Assembly (NCBI RefSeq): GCF_900187385.1
Contig: NZ_FYEY01000001.1
Location: forward strand, 7,130,001-7,194,000
Reading direction: 5' to 3'
Source: Streptomyces sp. 2114.4
GTDB lineage: Bacteria > Actinomycetota > Actinomycetes > Streptomycetales > Streptomycetaceae
DNA: 64,000 nt
In this document: in pieces, positions 54,178 through 63,194 of the stretch
Layout of the letters: each line of letters begins with the position of its first letter
How positions within the stretch are numbered: position 1 is the stretch's first letter
Program-made: the position numbers and the translations under genes
Notes under the pieces: generated by a model
Told to the model about the DNA's origin: nothing
Database searches by the model: none
Seen by the model: the letters and a program-made list of their open reading frames with translations, nothing else

Positions 54178-55548
54178 ATGCAGCAACGTTCCCGTGTGCT
54201 GGGCGGGGCGCTGGCCGGCGTGCTGGCCGCGGCCGGCCTCGCCACCTTCGCGCCGTGGTCCTCCCAGGCAGCCCCACCCGGTGAAAAGACCGTCACCGCC
54301 ACCCTGTTCGAGTGGAAGTACACGGAGGTCGCCAAGGCCTGCCGCACTCAACTGGGCCCGGCCGGCTACGGCTATGTCGAGGTCTCGCCCGCCTCCGAGC
54401 ACATCCAGGGCGACCAGTGGTGGACCTCGTACCAGCCCGTCAGCTACAAGATTGCCGGACGGCTGGGCGACCGGAAGGCCTTCGCCTCGATGGTCAGCGC
54501 CTGCCACGGCGCGGGCGTCAAGGTCATCGCCGACGCCGTCATCAACCACATGGCGGCCGGCTCCGGTACTGGCACCGGCGGCACCCGGTACACCAAGTAC
54601 CACTACCCGGGTTACTACCAGGACCAGGACTTCCACGGCTGCCGGAAGAGCATCACCGACTACACCAACCGCGACGACGTCCAGAACTGCGAACTCGTCG
54701 GGCTCGCCGACCTCGACACCGGCAGCGACCACGTCCGCACCACGGTCGCCCAGTACCTCGACGACCTGCGGTCGCTGGGCGTGGACGGCTTCCGGGTGGA
54801 CGCCGCCAAGCACATCTCCGCCACCGACCTCGCCGCCGTCAAGGGCACGATGCGCGACCCGGGCTACTGGGTGCAGGAGGTCATCCACGGAGCCGGCGAG
54901 GCGGTGCAGCCCGAGGAGTACACCGGCGTGGGCGATGTCGACGAGTTCCGCTACGGCACCCACCTCAAGAGCGCCTTTCAGAGCGGCAACCTCGCCCAGC
55001 TGAAGTCCGTCGCCGACGGCAAGCTCGGCAGCGACAAGGCCCGCACCTTCGTCGACAACTGGGACACCGAGCGCAACGGCTCCACGCTGACCTACAAGGA
55101 CGGCGCCGCCTACACCCTCGCCAACGTCTTCATGCTGGCCTCGCCCTACGGCTCGCCGAACGTCTACTCCGGCTACGAGTGGACCGACAAGGACGCCGGA
55201 CCGCCCGGCGGCAGCGACGGCTGGACCAGCGAACACGCCAAGCAGGCGATCACCGGGATGGTGGGCTTCCGCAACGCGGTGGGCTCGGCGGAGCTGACCA
55301 ACTGGTGGGACAACGGGGGCAGCGCCCTCGCCTTCGGCCGGGGCGGCAAGGGATTCGTGGCCCTCAACAACGGCGACGCCGAGCTGCACCGGACCTTTGC
55401 GACCTCACTGCCCGCCGGCACGTACTGCAATGTCGTCGCCGCCGCGCCGTCCTCGTGCGAAGGCCACACGGTCACCGTCGGGGACGAAGGGAAGGCACGG
55501 CTCTCGGTCCCGGCCAAGGGAGCGGTGGCGCTGCACGTCACCCGCTGA
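54178..55548 (+). CDS. Secreted alpha-amylase (GH13)
   Basis: 456 residues with a signal peptide ending near S-S-Q-A-A. GH13 regions: I D-A-V-I-N-H (119-124), II G-F-R-V-D-A-A-K-H with nucleophile Asp208, III Q-E-V-I with acid/base Glu234, and IV F-V-D-N-W-D with Asp296. In region IV most alpha-amylases have His where this has Trp295, so the transition-state-stabilising His is absent. The protein ends after the C-terminal beta domain; no starch-binding module follows. It would hydrolyse starch outside the cell. The last 11 bases overlap the convergent dehydrogenase remnant. Confidence 0.9.
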   Translation: MQQRSRVLGGALAGVLAAAGLATFAPWSSQAAPPGEKTVTATLFEWKYTEVAKACRTQLGPAGYGYVEVSPASEHIQGDQWWTSYQPVSYKIAGRLGDRKAFASMVSACHGAGVKVIADAVINHMAAGSGTGTGGTRYTKYHYPGYYQDQDFHGCRKSITDYTNRDDVQNCELVGLADLDTGSDHVRTTVAQYLDDLRSLGVDGFRVDAAKHISATDLAAVKGTMRDPGYWVQEVIHGAGEAVQPEEYTGVGDVDEFRYGTHLKSAFQSGNLAQLKSVADGKLGSDKARTFVDNWDTERNGSTLTYKDGAAYTLANVFMLASPYGSPNVYSGYEWTDKDAGPPGGSDGWTSEHAKQAITGMVGFRNAVGSAELTNWWDNGGSALAFGRGGKGFVALNNGDAELHRTFATSLPAGTYCNVVAAAPSSCEGHTVTVGDEGKARLSVPAKGAVALHVTR

Positions 55549-56966
55549 GGCGCACGCCCGAAGGCAGCTGACGGGCCGGGCGCGTGGCCCGCTCCAGCGC
55601 CAGGAGGGCCGAGCCATAGCCTCGGCCCTCCGTTGCCCGGTCCATGCCGATCTCGCACATCCGGTTCACACACGCCGGGTAGTAGACCGCCGCCGCCCCG
55701 GACCGCCGTGTCGTGGGCAGCGTACGGGCCGCCGCGCCGGGCATCCGCGGGAGCCATTCGGGTACCGGATCGGGGCGTACGGCCCTGCGGGCGGCGCGGG
55801 TCAGCGACGCCGTCAGCCGGTGGCCGATCCGGTCGGCGGCGGCCACCGCCAGCCGCGCCGCCCGTTCGACGGCCTGGAAGTGGCGGGCGGACTGTGCGGC
55901 GGCCCACTCCTCGCGCGGTGAGTGGCGCCGGTGCCGGAGGTCCCTCATCAGCGCGCCGGTGTCGATCCCCACCGGACAGGCAGGCCGGCAGAGCGAGTCG
56001 CCGGCGCAGGTGTCCACCGCGTCATAGCCGTACGACTCCAGCAGCGCGGTGGTGACCGGTGAGCCCGAGGGCTGCCGCGCCATCTCACGGCGCAGCACGA
56101 TCCGCTGACGGGGCGTGGTGGTCAGATCCCCGCTGGGGCAGGCCGGCTCGCAAAAGCCGCACTCGATGCAGGCGTAGGCGGGGGCCTCGGTCTCCGGGAT
56201 GGTCTTCAGGCCGCGCAGATGCGCCCGTGGATCGCGGTCGAGCAGGACGCGCGGCGCCAGAATGCCGTGCGGGTCCACGATCTTCTTGATCCGCCACAGC
56301 AACTCCGTTGCCCGCGGCCCCCATTCGAGCTCCAGGAACGGTGCGATGTTCCGGCCGGTGGCATGCTCCGCCTTCAGCGATCCGTCGAAGCGCCGGACGG
56401 TGAGCCGGCAGAACGCGTCCATGAAGGCGGCGTAGCGTGCCACCTCGGCCGGCTCCGTCAGTACCTGTGCCGCGGCCCGTTCGTATGCCTCCTGGGCGGC
56501 CTCGTCGGACGCCCGGAACTCCACCAGCAGCGCGGTGGTCTCTTGGGGCAGCGCCGCCCAGTCGGCCGGTACCCCGGCCACGCGCACCGAGGCGCGCAGC
56601 GTATTGCCGTCCATCAGCCCCACGGCCCGCGCCCCCGCCTCGTTGAACCGCGGTACGGCCGCGGCCGCGGCGCTCAGCGTCGGGAAGAACAGCAGCGCGC
56701 TGAAGGTGTGCCGGTCCAGCGGAAGGGTGTCGAAGACCGTCTCGGCGATGAAGCCGAGGGTGCCCTCGGAACCGGCCATCAGCCCGCGCAGGATCTCCAC
56801 CGGCGTCGCGCCGTCGAGAAAGGCGTCCAGCCGGCAGCCGTTGGTGTTCTTGATCCGGTACTTGGCGCGGATCCGGGCCACCAGCTCGCGATCCGCCTCG
56901 ATCTCCGCCTTGAGCGCCAGCAGGCCCGCGTGCAGCGCCGGTTCCTCCGGTTGACGCTGTGTCAGT
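55538..56966 (-). pseudogene. Remnant of an FAD/Fe-S D-lactate dehydrogenase-type enzyme, truncated at both ends
   Basis: The translation contains the second half of the FAD domain (A-L-H-A-G-L, K-Y-R-I-K-N-T-N-G, then G-S-E-G-T-L-G-F) and both 4Fe-4S clusters (C-I-E-C-G-F-C-E-P-A-C-P and C-A-G-D-S-L-C-R-P-A-C-P). These enzymes are about 950 residues. Here roughly the first 200 residues, with the FAD-pyrophosphate motif, are missing because the frame runs into the MarR gene, and the C-terminal Cys-rich domain breaks off after Y-Y-P-A-C-V-N-R-M. The only start candidate is a GTG at 56881 without a good site. It is unlikely to make a working dehydrogenase. Confidence 0.8.
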
Positions 56967-57452
56967 TCAACGCGGTCGGTCCGGCCGGTCCGGTCGATGC
57001 GGTCGGTCCGGATCGTCGACCAGGGTGGACAGCAGGCCGCCGAGTACGTCGCGCTGACCGGCGGTCAGTGGGGCCAGGATCTCCTCCGCGGCGGCCCGCC
57101 GCGCGCTGCGCAACGCGCGCAGCGTGGAACGGCCGGTGTCGGTCAGCTCGATGCGCACCACTCGGCGGTTGGCCGGATCGGGCACCCGGCGCACCGCGCC
57201 GTGCGCCTCCAGCGCGTCCACCAGGGTGGTCACCGCCCGGGGCACCACCTCCAGCCGCTCGGCGAGGTCGGCCATCCGCGGCGGGGTGTCGCGGTAGTGG
57301 TCGACGATCCGCAGCAGCCGGGACTGGGCGGGGGTGAAGGCGATGTCCAGGTGCTCCAGGTGGTGTTTCTGGGCGCGGTGCATCCGGCGGGTCAGCCGTA
57401 CCAGTTGCTCGGCGAGGTTGGTGGTGCTGACCGTCGGCTCGGGGGAGGGCAT
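56967..57452 (-). CDS. MarR-family transcriptional regulator
   Basis: 161 residues with a winged helix-turn-helix (M-A-D-L-A-E-R-L-E-V-V-P-R-A-V-T-T-L-V-D, about 60-79, and the wing D-P-A-N-R-R-V-V-R-I near 91-100). The C-terminus is a D-R-P-H-R-P repeat. It is divergent from an ABC exporter gene with 169 bases between, a classic MarR-regulated efflux layout, so it probably represses the exporter and itself. The ribosome binding site is weak. The remnant dehydrogenase follows directly on the same strand. Confidence 0.88.
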   Translation of the reverse strand: MPSPEPTVSTTNLAEQLVRLTRRMHRAQKHHLEHLDIAFTPAQSRLLRIVDHYRDTPPRMADLAERLEVVPRAVTTLVDALEAHGAVRRVPDPANRRVVRIELTDTGRSTLRALRSARRAAAEEILAPLTAGQRDVLGGLLSTLVDDPDRPHRPDRPDRPR

Positions 57453-57485
57453 GGCGCGAGGATAGCGGATGACAGGACTTCATTC

Positions 57486-57516
57486 ATTGTGAGCATAGGT
57501 AACAATGAGCTAAGCT
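57486..57516 (+). promoter_or_regulatory. Candidate promoter with an overlapping MarR operator
   Basis: ATTGT (57486-57490) and ACAAT (57502-57506) are inverted with 11 bases between, in the most AT-rich part of the intergenic region. TTGTGA (57487) and TAAGCT (57511) could be -35 and -10 elements with an 18-base spacer toward the exporter, so a bound repressor would cover the promoter. Confidence 0.5.
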
Positions 57517-57621
57517 CCACGATGCTCGGCCCGCAACTGCCGTCCGCAGTTCCTGCCGGTCCGTAGCCCCCGCCCGCCCGTAGTCCCGCCCCGCGTCATC
57601 CGTACCCCCTCGAAGGAGCCC

Positions 57622-59439
57622 ATGCGCAGCGACGAACCCCAGTGGACCCCACCGCCCAAGGACCCGGGAAAGCCGGTCCAGTTGCGGCGGATCCTCGCGC
57701 TCTTCCGCCCCTACCGCGCCCGGCTGGCCCTCGTCGGCCTGCTCGTCGGCGCCTCCTCGCTGGTCTCGGTCGCCTCGCCCTTTCTCCTCCGCGAGATCCT
57801 GGACGTGGCGATACCCGGCCGGCGCACCGGCCTGCTGACCCTGCTCGCCCTCGGCATGATCGCCACCGCCGTCACCACCAGCGTCTTCGGCGTCCTGCAG
57901 ACCCTGCTGTCCACCACTGTCGGCCAGCGCGTCATGCACGACCTGCGCACCGCCGTCTACGCCAAACTCCAGCAGATGCCGCTGGCCTTCTTCACCCGCA
58001 CCCGTACCGGCGAGGTCCAGTCCCGGATCGCCAACGACATCGGCGGCATGCAGGCGACGGTCACCTCCACCGCCACCTCCCTGGTCTCCAACCTGACCTC
58101 CGTCATCGCCACCGTCTGCGCGATGCTCGCCCTCGACTGGCGGCTGACCGTCGTCTCGCTGCTGCTGCTTCCGCTCTTCGTCTGGATCAGCCGCCGGGTC
58201 GGCAACGAACGCAAGAAGATCACCACCCGGCGGCAGAAGCAGATGGCCGCGATGTCCGCGATGGTCACCGAATCCCTCTCGGTCAGTGGCATCCTGCTCG
58301 GCCGCACGATGGGCCGAGCCGACTCCCTCACCCAGAACTTCGCCGACGAGTCCGAGCGCCTGGTCGACCTGGAGGTCCGCGCCAACATGGCCGGCCGCTG
58401 GCGGATGGCCACCATCGGGATCGTGATGGCCGCCATGCCCGCGCTGATCTACTGGGCGGCGGGCATGGTCCTCCAGCTCGGCGGCCCGGTCTTCTCCCTC
58501 GGCACCCTGGTGGCCTTCGTCTCCCTCCAGCAGGGCCTGCTGCGGCCGACCGTCTCGCTGCTGTCCACCGGCGTGCAGATGCAGACCTCACTGGCGCTCT
58601 TCCAGCGCATCTTCGAATACCTCGACCTGCCGGTCGCCATCATCGAACCCGCCGAGCCGGTCCGTATCCCGGCGCCGCGCGGCGAGCTCCGCTTCGAGCA
58701 CGTCCGGTTCTGCTACGACCCCGAGGCCGCCCCCACCCTCGACGGCATCGACCTGACCGTCCCGGCCGGCACCAGCCTCGCCGTCGTCGGCCCCACCGGC
58801 AGCGGCAAGAGCACCCTGAGCTACCTCGTACCGCGGCTCTACGACGTGACCGGAGGCCGGGTCACCCTCGACGGCACGGACGTCCGTGACCTCGACTTCG
58901 ACACCCTCGCCCGCTCGGTCGGCGTGGTCTCCCAGGAGACCTACCTCTTCCACGCCTCGGTCGCCGACAACCTCCGCTTCGCCAAGCCCGACGCCACCGA
59001 CGAGGAGATCGCCCGCGCCGCCAGGGCCGCCCAGATCCACGACCACATCGCCGCCCTGCCCGATGGCTACGACACCCTCGTCGGCGAGCGCGGCCACCGC
59101 TTCTCCGGCGGCGAGAAACAGCGCCTCGCCATCGCCCGCACCATCCTGCGCGACCCGCCCGTCCTCGTCCTGGACGAAGCGACCAGCGCCCTGGACACCC
59201 ACACCGAACACGCCGTCCAGCAGGCCATCGACGAGCTGTCCGCGGGCCGCACCACCCTCACCATCGCGCACCGCCTCTCCACGGTCCGCGACGCCGACCA
59301 GATCGTCGTGCTGGACGCCGGCCGGATCGCCGAGCGTGGCACCCATGACGAACTGCTCGCCGCCGACGGGCGCTATGCGGCGCTGGTACGGCGTGACGCA
59401 CACCTCACCCCCACCGACGATCAGATGATGGCCCCGTAA
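57622..59439 (+). CDS. ABC exporter (fused membrane and ATPase domains)
   Basis: 605 residues: six-helix membrane domain with the D-I-G-G-M-Q intracellular loop, and a complete ATPase. Walker A G-P-T-G-S-G-K-S-T near 389, signature F-S-G-G-E-K-Q-R near 494, Walker B L-V-L-D-E-A-T-S-A-L-D and H-loop I-A-H-R are all intact, so it can act as a homodimer, unlike the 47.5-51 kb pair. AAGGAG precedes the ATG. It is divergent from the MarR gene, which suggests inducible export of a toxic small molecule. Confidence 0.92.
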   Translation: MRSDEPQWTPPPKDPGKPVQLRRILALFRPYRARLALVGLLVGASSLVSVASPFLLREILDVAIPGRRTGLLTLLALGMIATAVTTSVFGVLQTLLSTTVGQRVMHDLRTAVYAKLQQMPLAFFTRTRTGEVQSRIANDIGGMQATVTSTATSLVSNLTSVIATVCAMLALDWRLTVVSLLLLPLFVWISRRVGNERKKITTRRQKQMAAMSAMVTESLSVSGILLGRTMGRADSLTQNFADESERLVDLEVRANMAGRWRMATIGIVMAAMPALIYWAAGMVLQLGGPVFSLGTLVAFVSLQQGLLRPTVSLLSTGVQMQTSLALFQRIFEYLDLPVAIIEPAEPVRIPAPRGELRFEHVRFCYDPEAAPTLDGIDLTVPAGTSLAVVGPTGSGKSTLSYLVPRLYDVTGGRVTLDGTDVRDLDFDTLARSVGVVSQETYLFHASVADNLRFAKPDATDEEIARAARAAQIHDHIAALPDGYDTLVGERGHRFSGGEKQRLAIARTILRDPPVLVLDEATSALDTHTEHAVQQAIDELSAGRTTLTIAHRLSTVRDADQIVVLDAGRIAERGTHDELLAADGRYAALVRRDAHLTPTDDQMMAP

Positions 59440-59586
59440 GTGACCCGCGGGTAAGGTCGAACGCGCGGCGGCCAGTTCACTGGTCGGGGTGGCCGCCGCA
59501 CCCACTCCCCGGGCCGCGGCCTGCGGGGCTTCCTGTTCCGCTGCCCTTCCTGCGCTGCCTCCGCCCGTCCGATCAGGGAGCCCTCC

Positions 59587-59982
59587 GTGACAGCTGACGA
59601 CCGTTCCGCCCGTGCGCTGGCCCGTCTGCTGGCCGGGATGGGCACCCTCCACTTACTCGCCCCGAGGCCGTTCGACGCGATCGTCCCCCGGCACCTGCCC
59701 GGCAGCCCCCGCACCTGGACGTACGCCAGCGGCGTCGCCGAACTCGCCGTCGCCGCCGCCGTTGCCCTGCCACGCACCCGCCGGGGCGGCGCACTGGCCG
59801 CGGCCGGCCTGTTCGCCGCGGTCTTCCCGGCCAACCTCAAAATGGCCCACGACTGGCGCCACCGCCCCGCCCCGCTCAAGGCCCTGGCCTACGCGCGCCT
59901 GCCCGGCCAGCTCCCATTGATCGGCTGGGCCCTGCACACCGCCCACGCCTCCCGCGAGAGCAGGCCGGCACCGGGCGCGTAG
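59587..59982 (+). CDS. Small membrane protein, DoxX-like
   Basis: 131 residues with about three hydrophobic segments, the motif H-L-L-A-P-R-P-F near the N-terminus, A-S-G-V-A-E-L, and a C-terminal R-L-P-G-Q-L-P-L-I-G-W-A. This pattern resembles DoxX-like and related small membrane proteins, with no defined role. The GTG has GGGAG 6 bases upstream. It lies 147 bases after the exporter and may be transcribed separately. Confidence 0.7.
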   Translation: MTADDRSARALARLLAGMGTLHLLAPRPFDAIVPRHLPGSPRTWTYASGVAELAVAAAVALPRTRRGGALAAAGLFAAVFPANLKMAHDWRHRPAPLKALAYARLPGQLPLIGWALHTAHASRESRPAPGA

Positions 59983-60146
59983 CACCGACCCGGGGACGCG
60001 ACCTCTCGGCCGCGGAGTGCTTGGGGCATAGCCATCTCACGGTGCCCCGGCGGGCGCAGCGGAACCGGCCCCTCGTGGAGTCATCGCCGGTACGGTGGAC
60101 CTCCGCCACGGGCCTGCGCCCGTCCCTTCGGATTGCGAGATGTCCG

Positions 60147-60731
60147 ATGAACCAGATTGCAGCAGACACTTATCTGGCCGCGGCGGTGGTGGTGCACGAT
60201 GCTCGTGTGCTGATCGTGCGCCGTAGCTACCGCGAGCGTTTTCTGCCCGGCGCGTGGGGCGTGCCGTGCGGGAAGCTCGATCGAGGGGAGTTGGCCGAAG
60301 CCGGCGCCTTGCGCGAGCTGAAGGAAGAGACCGGGATCCTCGGCACCATTGTCGCGCACACCGGATCCTCCGGTTTCCTGAGCGACTATCAGGGCCGCCG
60401 GGTCCACAACCACCAGGAGAACTTCATCGTCCGCCCCTTGACGCTCGAGGTCGTCCTGCCCAGTGCGGATCAGGCCTATGCGTGGGCGCGGCCCGCCGAC
60501 CTGGCCGGGATCGGGGTGGACGCCTACAACCTCGGGGTGATCCGCCAGGCACTCGGCGGCCGGCTCGACGCCGCGGGGATCCATGCCATGACGGCCCGCT
60601 TCGGGCGCCTGGCGCCACCCCCTTTCAATAGCCCAAAGAACCTGCCAGGGAGTCGAGTTCGGCAAGGTAGACGGCCGGTGACAGCGGAGTCTTGGGCGGC
60701 GGATCCACCCGCTCGGCGCCGCCGGCCCTGA
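60147..60731 (+). CDS. NUDIX hydrolase
   Basis: 194 residues. The Nudix box GX5EX7REUXEEXGU is exact at 42-64: G42, E48, R56-E57, E60-E61, G63-I64. V-P-C-G-K-L precedes it and N-H-Q-E-N-F-I-V follows. It cleaves a nucleoside diphosphate linked to another group; the specific substrate is not evident. The Arg/Pro-rich C-terminus (last 35 residues) overlaps the convergent cupin gene by 107 bases and may not be conserved. The ATG lacks a strong ribosome binding site. Confidence 0.88.
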   Translation: MNQIAADTYLAAAVVVHDARVLIVRRSYRERFLPGAWGVPCGKLDRGELAEAGALRELKEETGILGTIVAHTGSSGFLSDYQGRRVHNHQENFIVRPLTLEVVLPSADQAYAWARPADLAGIGVDAYNLGVIRQALGGRLDAAGIHAMTARFGRLAPPPFNSPKNLPGSRVRQGRRPVTAESWAADPPARRRRP

Positions 60732-61431
60732 GGGCGCCGCCGCTCCGGTCGTCGTTGATGCTGTTGGTGGGGGAGCCCTGCGTGACGGAGCGGCTGCCCG
60801 TGGCGGAGTTGCCGACCGCGGCGGGGCCGTTCCTGACGTAGACATCGGTCACCGAGCGCTGTGGGGCGGTCTCCAGGAACAGCGTCACCGTCGGCTCCTC
60901 GCTCACCACCCGGTGCAGCGTGTGGGCGGCCAGGCCGTAGCTCCGGCCCGGTCCGTACTGCTCCGTGCACAAGAGCCGCAGGCGTGCGTCCCCGACCCGC
61001 CGGAGCCGCCAGGCGCCGCCGGGGCCGTCGATCGTCTCCCGGTAGGCGGTCGCGGGCACGCCGTTCGCGGCCGTTTCGTAGCACTCCATCCGGACGCGCC
61101 CGCGCACCACCGCCGAGGCGATCGCGCACCGGTGATTGTGGATGTCCTCGGGCGCCCCACGGGCCCTGCCGTGCCAGAAATGGACCCGCAGCATGAACCG
61201 CGGGGCGCCGGCCAGCAGCAACAGCTTGTCGAAGCCCAGTACATGACGGTACGAGAGCCGGGTGCACTCCGCCAGATCCAGATCACCGGCGGATAACCGG
61301 CGCACCAGCGGACCGAGCGTGTCCGGCTGCGCCAGCCGGGCGGTCACCGCGCGTGCCGACTCGGGCGACGGCGGCCCCGGCCCGCCGCCCAGCCGTTCCG
61401 CCAGCAGCCGCCGGGCTTCCTCGATCTGCAT
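60625..61431 (-). CDS. Cupin-like protein of unknown function
   Basis: 268 residues from the ATG with GGAGG 8 bases upstream. Residues about 75-215 look like a jelly-roll: E-D-I-H-N-H-R-C-A-I near 113 (metal-binding His of cupin motif 1), and later H-T-L-H-R-V-V-S and T-V-T-L-F-L-E. Cysteine dioxygenase-like proteins have a similar His pair, but I see no further signature. The C-terminal 50 residues are Ser/Gly-rich. It is followed downstream by the end of the convergent NUDIX gene. Confidence 0.6.
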   Translation of the reverse strand: MQIEEARRLLAERLGGGPGPPSPESARAVTARLAQPDTLGPLVRRLSAGDLDLAECTRLSYRHVLGFDKLLLLAGAPRFMLRVHFWHGRARGAPEDIHNHRCAIASAVVRGRVRMECYETAANGVPATAYRETIDGPGGAWRLRRVGDARLRLLCTEQYGPGRSYGLAAHTLHRVVSEEPTVTLFLETAPQRSVTDVYVRNGPAAVGNSATGSRSVTQGSPTNSINDDRSGGALRAGGAERVDPPPKTPLSPAVYLAELDSLAGSLGY

Positions 61432-61582
61432 GAGTCCGCCTCCTCTTCGCCGCCCCCGACCGTTCCGTCGCTGCACACCACACCCTTGGCCCGTCAAGCC
61501 GACCCGATCACCCCGGATCGATCACCCGGCAGGGCGCCCCGGTCCGAAGACCCCACCTCTCGGAACTCCGGGCGGTGTCGCC

Positions 61583-63052
61583 TCATGGCCGGTAGACCAT
61601 CAACGCATGCCGCCGCAGTACCGAAAGGCCCTGATACGCCATCCACACCGGGTGTCCCATGGGCCCGTCGTCCCACCGCCACACCCCGCCCCGCTGCATG
61701 CCGTGGACCCGCGCCACGGCAGTGGTCAGCTGTGCCTCCCACGCCGGCAGCCCCCCGTCCTCTGCCGCGACCTTGCGGGCTCCGTCCGTCATCAGCGCAC
61801 GCGCCACCCAGGCGGCGGCGAAATGCCGTACCGACAGCAGCTCTTGATGCAGCGGATCCTCCTGGTCCGGCCGCCGGACCTCTTCCTGGCTGTTCTGCAG
61901 ATCGGTCATGCCACCCGCCGGCGTCGCCGGGCCGGCCAGCAGCCAGCGCAGCCCCTCCTCGCGCACCGTACGCTGCCGCTCGTCCTCGCCCAGTACGCAT
62001 GCGGCCCGGTCCAGTGCCACCACCGCCCGCGCGGTGTGCGCCGCGGACGGCGCCGGGTTGCCGCGGCCGCCGGCCAGCGCCGCGCCCCAGCAGCGGTGGT
62101 TGCCGCGCGCCGGGTCGGCCGTGGCGCCATGAACCAGCACCTCGCGCAGTCCTTCCAGCGCGGTGGCGCCGGGCGCCGCCCGCAGCAGTCCGCGCAGGAC
62201 ATTCGTCACGACATAGGTGTTGGCCAGCCCGGACGCGTCATGGTCGGGGTTCCACAACACCTCGCAGGAGCGTATTTCGGCCTCCAGCAGGCGTGGATCG
62301 GCGCCGGCCCGCGCCAGCGCACCCAGCACGATCGCGGACACCTCGGGCCGCGCCCCGCTGCCCTGGGAGCGGGCGGCCCACCCGCCGCCGGGAAGCCGCA
62401 GCCGCCACAGCGTCTCGGCCACCTGCCCCGCCCGTATGCGGCCGTCGTACGGCGCGATGTCGAGCAGCAGATGGAGCCCGTACGCCGTACCGAACGCCGT
62501 CGGGTGCACCGGTGGATCGCTCTCCGCGAGAGAGTGCGGCCATCCGGTGAGGGGGCCGTGCCCGGACACCTCGATCACCGAGAGGCCGCGCCGCAGCGCC
62601 TGGTACGTGCCGTCCGTCAGCTCGGGGAGCGATCCGGCGGGCGAGGGCGCGGGGCCGGTCGGTCCTTCCGCGACGGCATCCGTCGCCGCCGCGCGGGTCC
62701 GCAGCAGTGCCGCGGCCAGCCACACCACCGCACCCACACCGGCGCCGGCGGTCGCCGCCACGCAGTAACGCGCCGCCTCGCCCGCGAGATTCTGCGGCAG
62801 GATTCCCAGCAACGTCTGGAAGACGGCGAACGCGGCGGCCGGGACGCCCAGCCGCCCCAGCCACATCAGCAGCCGGGAAGGGGCGGAGTCCGGCGGAGGG
62901 GCAAGAGGCGGCCCTCCGGGACCCGGTGCGGGTAAGCGGCCGTCCGTGCCGGAACGCCGAGAGGGCAAGCGACCGGCCACGCCGGAACGCCGAGAGGGCA
63001 AGCGGCCGTCCGCGCCGGAACGCCCTGGTGGTAAGCCCTGCCGCAGCACCAT
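61583..63052 (-). CDS. Membrane-anchored alpha/alpha-toroid (terpene cyclase/prenyltransferase-like) protein
   Basis: 489 residues from the ATG preceded by GGAGGAGGGA. The N-terminus (1-65) is a Gly/Pro/Arg-rich stretch with three 11-residue repeats, then two hydrophobic segments (about 67-87 and 93-115). The remainder has repeating helical blocks such as R-L-P-G-G-G-W-A, G-L-A-N-T-Y-V-V-T-N-V and G-G-V-W-R-W-D-D-G, which resemble the alpha/alpha-barrel of terpene cyclases and prenyltransferases. No Asp-rich DxDD or DDxxD motif is seen, so it may be a non-enzymatic toroid. Function unknown. Confidence 0.55.
   Translation of the reverse strand: MVLRQGLPPGRSGADGRLPSRRSGVAGRLPSRRSGTDGRLPAPGPGGPPLAPPPDSAPSRLLMWLGRLGVPAAAFAVFQTLLGILPQNLAGEAARYCVAATAGAGVGAVVWLAAALLRTRAAATDAVAEGPTGPAPSPAGSLPELTDGTYQALRRGLSVIEVSGHGPLTGWPHSLAESDPPVHPTAFGTAYGLHLLLDIAPYDGRIRAGQVAETLWRLRLPGGGWAARSQGSGARPEVSAIVLGALARAGADPRLLEAEIRSCEVLWNPDHDASGLANTYVVTNVLRGLLRAAPGATALEGLREVLVHGATADPARGNHRCWGAALAGGRGNPAPSAAHTARAVVALDRAACVLGEDERQRTVREEGLRWLLAGPATPAGGMTDLQNSQEEVRRPDQEDPLHQELLSVRHFAAAWVARALMTDGARKVAAEDGGLPAWEAQLTTAVARVHGMQRGGVWRWDDGPMGHPVWMAYQGLSVLRRHALMVYRP
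62934..63032 (-). repeat. Three 33-bp tandem repeats in the toroid gene
   Basis: Units at 62934-62966, 62967-62999 and 63000-63032 share CCGGAACGCC in the same place and most other bases; the third is divergent at its end. They encode R-R-S-G-x-x-G-R-L-P-S on the minus strand, in frame. Confidence 0.75.
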
Positions 63053-63194
63053 CTGCTCCCTCCTCCCCCGGGCGCGCACCTCGCACAGCATGTGCGAAAA
63101 GCATCCCGACCAGTGTAGGAATCCCCACTGACAACGGGGTCGCACACCTGTCGCAGCCCTTCGTGGCCAAGGCGGCTCAGCTCCCGCTCCCCGC

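Noticed and set aside
62934..63032. Tandem repeats considered as a CRISPR array
   Set aside because: Units are contiguous without spacers and are in frame with a coding gene.
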